Below are positions 58,096 to 64,000 of a stretch of DNA of 64,000 nucleotides, in pieces. Under the pieces are notes generated by a model. That model saw only the letters and a program-made list of their open reading frames with translations. It ran no database searches and was not told the origin of the DNA. The stretch comes from Pseudomonas putida W15Oct28. GTDB taxonomy: Bacteria; Pseudomonadota; Gammaproteobacteria; Pseudomonadales; Pseudomonadaceae. The DNA is taken from positions 1-64,000 of the forward strand of contig NZ_JENB01000017.1 in the NCBI RefSeq assembly GCF_000708715.2, given 5' to 3'. How positions within the stretch are numbered: the stretch's first letter is position 1; every line of letters starts with the position of its first letter. The translations under genes were made by a program, and so were the position numbers.

Positions 58096-58629
58096 TCAGA
58101 GGTCTGCGTCTTCCACCACCCTCACCTTCCCCGCATCCAGCGCATAGGCCGCATCGGCCAGGTCATTGCTGACCTTTTCCACCTTCAGCTTGCCGCTGAC
58201 CCACAACGGCGTGTAGATGTCATCGATCTTCAACCCTTTCGGGTAGCGCACCAGCACCAGCTGGTTCGGCGGCGGTGGTGGCACATGGATGCATGCGCCC
58301 GGGTACGGCACCAGGAAGAACAGCGTGCTATTGCCCTTGGCGTCGCTTTCCAGCGGCACCGGGTAGCCGCCCAGGCGAATGTCCTTGCCGTTCATGGCCG
58401 CCACGGTCTTGGTCGAATACATCACCGCTGGCAGGCCCTTGCTCTGCTTCAGCCCGCCCTTGTCGGTAAAGGTGCCCATGGCTTCCGGCGAGTTGTGGTC
58501 GATTTCGGGCATTTGCTCGAGCGCCTTCTGGTCCGACTTGGGCATCAGCTCCAGCCAGTCGGTTTCAGGCAGTTCGGCATGGGCCAGGGTACTGGCCAAC
58601 AGCAGGGGGACGAGGAAAAAGGCACGCAT
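58096..58629 (-). CDS. DUF3299 family secreted protein
   Basis: 177 residues. A Sec signal (about 1-18, cleavage near AHA|ELP) precedes a DUF3299-like region with IRLGGYPVPLESDAKGNSTL, FFLVPYPGACIHVPPPPPNQ and the WVSGKLKVEKVSNDLADAAY end. The role is not known; neighbours give no strong clue. ATG 58629 starts the signal peptide. glsB/yeaQ-like gene lies upstream on the same strand. Confidence 0.82.
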   Translation of the reverse strand: MRAFFLVPLLLASTLAHAELPETDWLELMPKSDQKALEQMPEIDHNSPEAMGTFTDKGGLKQSKGLPAVMYSTKTVAAMNGKDIRLGGYPVPLESDAKGNSTLFFLVPYPGACIHVPPPPPNQLVLVRYPKGLKIDDIYTPLWVSGKLKVEKVSNDLADAAYALDAGKVRVVEDADL

Positions 58630-58677
58630 GGCAATGCTCGGCAACTCGAATGAATTGCCGGGCATTCTAACCAGTAT

Positions 58678-58923
58678 TCAGCGTTTCTTGATGAATCCGT
58701 AGATCACCAGAAGGACCACGGCACCGATCAGCGCGCCAAGGAAGCCCGCCGCCTGCCCGGCCTGGTAAATGCCCAGTGCCTGGCCGCCATAAGTAGCCAA
58801 TAAGGAGCCGGCAATACCCAGCAGGATGGTCATGATCCAGCCCATGCTGTCGTCGCCCGGCTTGATGAAGCGGGCCAGCAGGCCGACGATGAGGCCGATG
58901 AAGATGGTTCCAATGATGCCCAT
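58678..58923 (-). CDS. GlsB/YeaQ/YmgE family small membrane protein
   Basis: 81 residues with three hydrophobic spans and the conserved segment FIGLIVGLLARFIKPGDDSM, followed by GWIMTILLGIAGSLL. These proteins (transglycosylase-associated) are stress-linked in several bacteria, but function is unclear. AGAGGG lies 6 bases before the start. The next minus-strand gene is the DUF3299 protein. Confidence 0.9.
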   Translation of the reverse strand: MGIIGTIFIGLIVGLLARFIKPGDDSMGWIMTILLGIAGSLLATYGGQALGIYQAGQAAGFLGALIGAVVLLVIYGFIKKR

Positions 58924-59031
58924 GGCAATCCCTCTGCAGTGAATATGGAACAAGCCAAAGCCTAGACGGGCTTTGGCTTGTTGCCATGTTCAGAGGGCAA
59001 GCCGCTTGCAGAAGTTCGATTTGCAGCCCGA

Positions 59032-60114
59032 TCAGTTGCTGATCAGGGCCTCTACTTCGGCAATCTTGCGCTCGAGGGTGGCCATGTCATGGCAGCGCAG
59101 GGTGGCATGGCCAACCTTGCGGCCGACCTTGAAGGCCTTGCCGTAATGGTGCAGGTGGCAGTCACCGATGGCGACAACCTTGTCCACGGCCGGCACTTCA
59201 CCGATGAAGTTGAGCATCGCGCTCTCGCCCACCTTGGCGGTCGAGCCCAGCGGCAGGCCGGCAACGGCGCGCAGGTGGTTCTCGAACTGGCTGCACTCGG
59301 CGCCTTCGATGGTCCAGTGCCCGGAGTTGTGCACACGCGGGGCGATTTCGTTGGCCTTCAGGCCACCGTCAACTTCGAAGAACTCGAAGGCCATGACGCC
59401 AACGTAGTCCAGCTTCTGCAGCACACGGCCCACATAGTCTTCGGCCAAGGCCTGCAGCGGGTGCGCCTGGCTGGCTACCGACAAGCGCAGAATGCCGCTC
59501 TCGTGGGTGTTGTGCACCAGCGGGTAGAAGCGGGTTTCGCCATCACGGGCACGCACGGCCACCAGCGACACTTCGCCGGTGAAAGGCACGAAGCCTTCCA
59601 GCAGGCACGGCACGCTGCCCAGCTCGGCGAAGGTGCCTACCACGTCTTCTGGCGTGCGCAGCACCTTCTGGCCCTTGCCGTCGTAGCCCAGGGTGCGGGT
59701 TTTCAGCACGGCCGGCAGGCCGATGCTGGCGACTGCAGCGTCCAGGTCGGCCTGGGAGAGGATGTCAGCGAAGGCCGGGGTCGGGATACCCAGGTCGCGG
59801 AACATGCTCTTTTCGAACAGGCGGTCGCGGGCGATGCGCAGCGCTTCGGCGCTGGGGTACACCGGCACGAACTGCGAGAGGAAGGCCACGGTCTCGGCCG
59901 GGACGCTTTCGAACTCGAAGGTGACCAGGTCGACTTCGTCGGCCAGCTGGCGCAGGTGGTCCTGGTCGCCGTAGTCGGCACGCAGGTGCTCGCCCAACGG
60001 CGCGGCACAAGCGTCCGGTGCCGGGTCGAGGAAGGCGAAGTTCATGCCCAGCGGGGTGCCCGCCAGGGCCAGCATGCGGCCCAGCTGGCCGCCACCGATT
60101 ACACCGATCTTCAT
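59032..60114 (-). CDS. purK: N5-carboxyaminoimidazole ribonucleotide synthetase
   Basis: 360 residues, an ATP-grasp enzyme of purine synthesis that carboxylates AIR. The N-terminus MKIGVIGGGQLGRMLALAGT, the ATP-grasp lysine region KTRTLGYDGKGQ and NEIAPRVHNSGHWTIEGAEC are diagnostic. It follows purE by 10 bases, the standard purE-purK operon. Confidence 0.97.
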   Translation of the reverse strand: MKIGVIGGGQLGRMLALAGTPLGMNFAFLDPAPDACAAPLGEHLRADYGDQDHLRQLADEVDLVTFEFESVPAETVAFLSQFVPVYPSAEALRIARDRLFEKSMFRDLGIPTPAFADILSQADLDAAVASIGLPAVLKTRTLGYDGKGQKVLRTPEDVVGTFAELGSVPCLLEGFVPFTGEVSLVAVRARDGETRFYPLVHNTHESGILRLSVASQAHPLQALAEDYVGRVLQKLDYVGVMAFEFFEVDGGLKANEIAPRVHNSGHWTIEGAECSQFENHLRAVAGLPLGSTAKVGESAMLNFIGEVPAVDKVVAIGDCHLHHYGKAFKVGRKVGHATLRCHDMATLERKIAEVEALISN

Positions 60115-60124
60115 GGGTTGAGCC

Positions 60125-60616
60125 TCAAGCCTGGCGCGGGTCTGGGTTGTCCAGCACAGTGTCGGTCTGTTCCGTGCGGAACTGCTTGAGCGCCGCGTGG
60201 TACTGCGGGTACTTGGCGCCCAGGATGCTGGCCGACAGCAGCGCAGCGTTGATCGCACCGGCACGGCCGATGGCCAGCGTGGCAACCGGCACACCGGCTG
60301 GCATCTGCACGATCGACAGCAGCGAATCGACACCCGACAGCATCGACGACTGCACCGGCACGCCCAGCACCGGCAGGTGGGTCTTGGCGGCGCACATGCC
60401 TGGCAGGTGGGCTGCGCCACCGGCACCGGCGATGATCACCTCGATGCCGCGGCCTTCGGCCTCCTCGGCATACTGGAACAGCAGATCCGGGGTGCGGTGG
60501 GCAGAAACCACCTTCACTTCGTAGGGAATGCCGAGTTTTTCCAGCATATCGGCGGTGTGGCTAAGGGTGGACCAATCGGACTTGGAGCCCATGATCACGC
60601 CAACCAGTGCACTCAT
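60125..60616 (-). CDS. purE: N5-CAIR mutase
   Basis: 163 residues, the usual size of class I PurE. The N-terminus [15 protein letters not shown] and [19 protein letters not shown] and [20 protein letters not shown] match the family. It rearranges the PurK product to CAIR. GAGG lies 7 bases before ATG 60616. A terminator upstream isolates it from the LysR gene. Confidence 0.97.
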   Translation of the reverse strand: MSALVGVIMGSKSDWSTLSHTADMLEKLGIPYEVKVVSAHRTPDLLFQYAEEAEGRGIEVIIAGAGGAAHLPGMCAAKTHLPVLGVPVQSSMLSGVDSLLSIVQMPAGVPVATLAIGRAGAINAALLSASILGAKYPQYHAALKQFRTEQTDTVLDNPDPRQA

Positions 60617-60653
60617 CGTCGAGCCTCTTCGCTTGTGCGCCCGCGGGCGCGTC

Positions 60654-60692
60654 AAAAAACAACAAGCCACGCGGGACGACCGGCGTGGCTTG
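60654..60692 (-). terminator. Intrinsic terminator of the LysR gene at 60788-61720
   Basis: On the minus strand CAAGCCACGC and GCGTGGCTTG form a 10-base stem, followed by TTGTTTTTTG. It lies between the HypT-like gene and purE. Confidence 0.85.
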
Positions 60693-60787
60693 TTTGCTGA
60701 TCTGGACCGGACGCATCCGGTCGAAAGGCCGCGCAGTATACCGTAAGGTAGTGCGTTTAAGGCACCCCGGCGACCAACTGTCGGGCC

Positions 60788-61720
60788 TTATTTTTCGGGG
60801 CTTTGGCTGACTTTTGGGTCAACCGCCGCCGTACCCTCCAGCTTGCGCCACAACAGCCTGACGTTGGCCTTGCGCACCAGGGCGCAGCGGTACAGGCGAA
60901 TTTCCAGTGGCACGTGCCACTGGCTGCCGCCGCAGACGGCCAGCTCGCCCCGTTCCAGCTCGCCACGCATCGACAGGCGTGGTACCCAGGCGATGCCCAT
61001 GCCTTCCAGCGCCATGCTCTTGAGGCTGTCGGCCATGGCCGTTTCATAGACGGTGGTATAGCGCAGGTTGCGCTGGCGTAGCAGCAAATTGACCGAGCGG
61101 CCCAGGAAGGCGCCAGCGGTATAGGCCAACAACGGCACGCTGCCCTCACCTTCCAGGTCGAACAACGGCTTGCCCTCGGCATCCACGGCGCACACCGGCA
61201 ACATTTCGGTGTTGCCCATGTGCAGCGACGGGAAGATTTCGGCATCCATCTGCAGGGCCGCGTCCGGGTCATAAAAGGCCAGCATCAGGTCGCAGCCACC
61301 TTCGCGTAATGCATGCACTGCATCTCCGACGTTAGTCGCAACCAGGCGCGTGGCGATGTTCAAACCGTCATTGCGCAACTGGGCCACCCAACGGGGGAAA
61401 AAGCCCGATGCCAGGGAGTGTGCCGCAGCCACCTGCACCACCTCGCCCTGCCCGCCCTCAAGATGATGCAAATGGCGCAGAATTTCGCCCAACTGGTCGA
61501 CAACAGTGCGCGCCGTGACGAGAAACAGCTGGCCTGCCTCAGTCAGTTCGATGGGCGTGCGGGAACGATTCACCAGTTGCAACCCCAACGCCGCTTCAAG
61601 GCTGCGAATGCGCCGGCTGAAGGCCGGTTGGGTGACGAAACGCCGCTCTGCGGCCTGGGAAAAACTGCGGGTAGAAGCCAGCGCGCTGAAATCTTCCAGC
61701 CATTTGCTTTCAAGGTTCAC
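60788..61720 (-). CDS. LysR-type regulator similar to HypT/YjiE
   Basis: 310 residues. The HTH region SALASTRSFSQAAERRFVTQ and the effector domain AAAHSLASGFFPRWVAQLRN and SLKSMALEGMGIAWVPRLSM resemble E. coli HypT, a hypochlorite-responsive regulator. I choose GTG 61720, with GGGAG 9 bases upstream; the ATG at 61729 touches that site. The start is divergent from aspA with a 182-base gap, so it may influence aspA. Confidence 0.88.
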   Translation of the reverse strand: MNLESKWLEDFSALASTRSFSQAAERRFVTQPAFSRRIRSLEAALGLQLVNRSRTPIELTEAGQLFLVTARTVVDQLGEILRHLHHLEGGQGEVVQVAAAHSLASGFFPRWVAQLRNDGLNIATRLVATNVGDAVHALREGGCDLMLAFYDPDAALQMDAEIFPSLHMGNTEMLPVCAVDAEGKPLFDLEGEGSVPLLAYTAGAFLGRSVNLLLRQRNLRYTTVYETAMADSLKSMALEGMGIAWVPRLSMRGELERGELAVCGGSQWHVPLEIRLYRCALVRKANVRLLWRKLEGTAAVDPKVSQSPEK

Positions 61721-61902
61721 GAAGCACATCTCCCGGCGTGCACCAAAATGGAACACGCTCGAATGTCAATTGGCGTCACATGAAACACTATGCCGTTTGT
61801 GCATAGGTTAGCGTGCAACAGCATTGGCCGCAAAATCACCTTCAGGCCTAGGATTGGCGCCATTCCGGCATGTGCCGGGTCAAAATCGAGATGATATACA
61901 TC

Positions 61903-63327
61903 ATGTCCTCCGCTGCATCGTTCCGCGTCGAAAAAGATCTGTTGGGTACCCTTGAAGTTCCTGCTGATGCCTACTACGGCATCCAGACCCTGCGCGCTGC
62001 CAACAACTTCCACCTCTCCGGTGTTCCGCTGTCGCACTACCCGAAACTGGTAGTCGGCCTGGCGATGGTCAAGCAGGCAGCTGCTGACGCCAACCGTGAG
62101 CTGGGGCACTTGAGCGATGCCAAGCACGCCGCGATCAGCGCAGCCTGCGCACGACTGATCAAGGGCGACTACCACGAGCAGTTCGTGGTGGACATGATTC
62201 AAGGCGGTGCTGGTACTTCTACCAACATGAACGCCAACGAAGTCATCGCCAACATCGCGCTGGAGGCCATGGGCCACCAGAAGGGTGAGTACCAGTACCT
62301 GCACCCGAACAACGATGTGAACATGGCGCAGTCGACCAACGACGCCTACCCGACCGCTATCCGCCTGGGCCTGCTGCTGGGTCACGACGCCCTGCTGGCC
62401 AGCCTCGACAGCCTGATCCAGGCCTTCGCTGCCAAAGGGAAAGAGTTCGACCACGTACTGAAGATGGGCCGTACCCAGCTGCAGGACGCCGTGCCGATGA
62501 CCCTGGGCCAGGAATTCCGCGCCTTCGCCACCACCATGACCGAAGACCTCAACCGTCTGCGTTCGCTGGCGCCGGAGCTGCTGACCGAAATCAACCTGGG
62601 TGGTACTGCCATCGGTACCGGCATCAACGCCGACCCGGGCTACCAGATGCTCGCCGTACAGCGCCTGGCAACCATCAGCGGCCAGCCGCTGGTACCGGCT
62701 GCCGACCTGATCGAAGCCACCTCCGACATGGGCGCCTTCGTACTGTTCTCCGGCATGCTCAAGCGTACCGCGGTCAAGCTGTCGAAGATCTGCAACGACC
62801 TGCGCCTGCTGTCCAGCGGCCCGCGCACCGGCATCAACGAGATCAACCTGCCAGCGCGTCAGCCAGGCAGCTCGATCATGCCAGGCAAGGTCAACCCGGT
62901 TATCCCGGAAGCCGTCAACCAGGTCGCCTTCGCCATCATGGGCAACGACCTGGCCCTGACCGTCGCCGCCGAAGGTGGCCAGCTGCAGCTGAACGTGATG
63001 GAGCCGCTGATCGCCTACAAGATCTTCGACTCGATCCGCCTGCTGCAACGCGCCATGGACATGCTGCGCGAACACTGCATCGTCGGCATCACTGCCAACG
63101 AACAGCGCTGCCGTGAACTGGTCGAGCACTCGATCGGCCTGGTCACCGCCCTGAACCCGTACATCGGCTACGAAAACGCCACCCGTATCGCCCGCGTTGC
63201 CCTGGAAACCGGCCGCGGCGTACTGGAACTGGTGCGCGAAGAGAAGCTGCTGGACGAAGAGATGCTCAACGACATCCTGCGTCCGGAAAACATGATCGCT
63301 CCCCGTCTGGTTCCGCTGAAGGCGTAA
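61903..63327 (+). CDS. aspA: Aspartate ammonia-lyase
   Basis: 474 residues. Converts aspartate to fumarate and ammonia. The fumarase/aspartase signature GSSIMPGKVNP and VDMIQGGAGTSTNMNANEVI are intact, and the substrate-binding loops TGINADPGYQ and DAYPTAIRLG are visible. ATG 61903 gives the family N-terminus. It is followed by a strong terminator. Confidence 0.97.
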   Translation: MSSAASFRVEKDLLGTLEVPADAYYGIQTLRAANNFHLSGVPLSHYPKLVVGLAMVKQAAADANRELGHLSDAKHAAISAACARLIKGDYHEQFVVDMIQGGAGTSTNMNANEVIANIALEAMGHQKGEYQYLHPNNDVNMAQSTNDAYPTAIRLGLLLGHDALLASLDSLIQAFAAKGKEFDHVLKMGRTQLQDAVPMTLGQEFRAFATTMTEDLNRLRSLAPELLTEINLGGTAIGTGINADPGYQMLAVQRLATISGQPLVPAADLIEATSDMGAFVLFSGMLKRTAVKLSKICNDLRLLSSGPRTGINEINLPARQPGSSIMPGKVNPVIPEAVNQVAFAIMGNDLALTVAAEGGQLQLNVMEPLIAYKIFDSIRLLQRAMDMLREHCIVGITANEQRCRELVEHSIGLVTALNPYIGYENATRIARVALETGRGVLELVREEKLLDEEMLNDILRPENMIAPRLVPLKA

Positions 63328-63384
63328 CCCGGCCGCTGCAAACAGTCTCACCAGGTTAAGGGACTAGACACCTCTCAACCTTTC

Positions 63385-63417
63385 AAGGCCCGAGCCATTG
63401 CTTCGGGCCTTTTTTTT
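63385..63417 (+). terminator. Intrinsic terminator of aspA
   Basis: AAGGCCCGA and TCGGGCCTT form the stem, with eight T in the run. It lies 58 bases past the aspA stop. Confidence 0.9.
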
Positions 63418-63431
63418 GCCTGATGGATTGT

Positions 63432-63450
63432 GGGGCCGCAAAGCGGCACC
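63432..63450. repeat. Partial REP remnant
   Basis: GGGGCCGCAAAGCGGCACC is the inner hairpin of a REP copy without the outer arm. It follows the aspA terminator. Confidence 0.5.
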
Positions 63451-63508
63451 CGGATATCGGCACACAACTTGCTCCATAATGCGTCCCAGCCCCCCGGGAT
63501 TACCCAGC

Positions 63509-64000
63509 ATGCTGCACAGCCACCTGACCACCCTCAACGCAGTTTCGCTGATCCTCAACGTCTTCCAGGCAGACGGTTGCGAGGCTTCGGCGCTGCTGGC
63601 CGGCAGCGGCATTGGCCCGGCAGACCTGGGGCACGCCGATGCGCGCATCACCACCCAGCAGGAACTGCAGGTGTGCGCCAACGCCGTGGCCCGGCGCGAG
63701 GACATCGGCCTGGAACTGGGCCGGCGCATGCATGTGTCGTGCTACGGCATGCTCGGTTACGCCCTGCTCTCCAGTGCCACTTTGGGTGACGCCTTGCGCC
63801 TGGCGCTGCAATATCCGGCACTGCTGGGAACAGTCTTCAAGCTGCGTTTGCTCGACGATGGCCAGCGGGTGTGGTTCAGCGCCAGCGATTACCACGACAG
63901 CCCGGCGCTGAGCGCTTTCAACGCAGAGTTCTGCCTGGTGTCGCTGAAAGTCATCTGCGACGACCTGCTTGGCCGCCCGCTGCCGCTGCTGGGCGCCCGC
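63509..64000 (+). CDS. AraC-type regulator, N-terminal part, cut by the window end
   Basis: 164 residues are visible, with no stop before the end. LLAGSGIGPADLGHADARIT and LGRRMHVSCYGMLGYALLSS are typical of the arabinose-binding-like N-terminal domain (PF12625) of AraC regulators of the OruR/ArgR-like group. The DNA-binding domain would lie beyond the window. ATG 63509 is a plausible start (GGGAT about 9 bases upstream); the ligand and targets are unknown. Confidence 0.8.
   Translation, partial: MLHSHLTTLNAVSLILNVFQADGCEASALLAGSGIGPADLGHADARITTQQELQVCANAVARREDIGLELGRRMHVSCYGMLGYALLSSATLGDALRLALQYPALLGTVFKLRLLDDGQRVWFSASDYHDSPALSAFNAEFCLVSLKVICDDLLGRPLPLLGAR

Overview
The window is chromosomal DNA of a Pseudomonas, almost certainly of the P. 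putida group. The evidence is high GC with strong third-position GC bias, a gene order matching the conserved Pseudomonas block rpmB-radC-coaBC-dut-algC-argB-pyrE-crc-rph-gmk-rpoZ-spoT-recG-ubiCA-phoBR-pst-purEK, a Crc protein, long Pseudomonas-type PstA/PstC proteins, and about 18 intergenic copies of the REP palindromes typical of P. putida. There is no integrase, transposase, tRNA, rRNA, CRISPR array or phage gene. The region is core genome rather than an island.

Layout. 0-8.5 kb: accessory metabolism, with a PuuB-type FAD oxidoreductase, a DUF1127 protein, a MocR-type regulator, a phospholipase-D/cardiolipin-synthase lipoprotein, a YcaD-like MFS carrier, a PuuC-type aldehyde dehydrogenase and a cupin. 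8.6-20.2 kb: housekeeping (rpmG, rpmB, a peptide-binding protein, radC, coaBC, dut, algC, argB, pyrE, crc, rph, yicC, gmk). 20.3-25.2 kb: amino acid/polyamine permease, puuD, puuA and a divergent LysR regulator. 25.5-29.1 kb: rpoZ-spoT-ridA and an orphan lipoprotein. 29.2-41.7 kb: epimerase, exbB-exbD-tonB, oxyR-recG, a YbaK-HDOD fusion, an SCP2-like protein, HU, rubredoxin and its reductase, ubiC-ubiA and a secreted repeat protein. 41.9-54.7 kb: phosphate locus, with phoB-phoR on plus and pstS-pstC-pstA-pstB-phoU on minus; a CorC-like protein, an M23 peptidase and a PilZ-like response regulator lie between. 54.9-64 kb: MHS transporter, thioesterase, hexose-6-phosphate epimerase, two small envelope proteins, purE-purK, a HypT-like LysR regulator, aspA and a truncated AraC-type gene.

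How the genes work together. The puuB, puuC, puuD and puuA-type genes and the permease make up the gamma-glutamyl route for putrescine-like amines, split into two blocks by about 12 kb of housekeeping genes. A match to the Crc/Hfq target motif lies just upstream of the cupin ribosome binding site, and crc itself is in the window. The pho/pst genes form one regulon, with 11-bp-repeat Pho boxes visible upstream of phoB and pstS.

I found no clearly new multi-gene system. The best leads are the beta-propeller-like insert of PstC and coiled-coil insert of PstA, the YbaK-HDOD fusion, the response regulator embedded in the pho locus, a five-copy ATACAG operator array before the MocR gene, and the distribution and variants of REP pairs at convergent gene ends.
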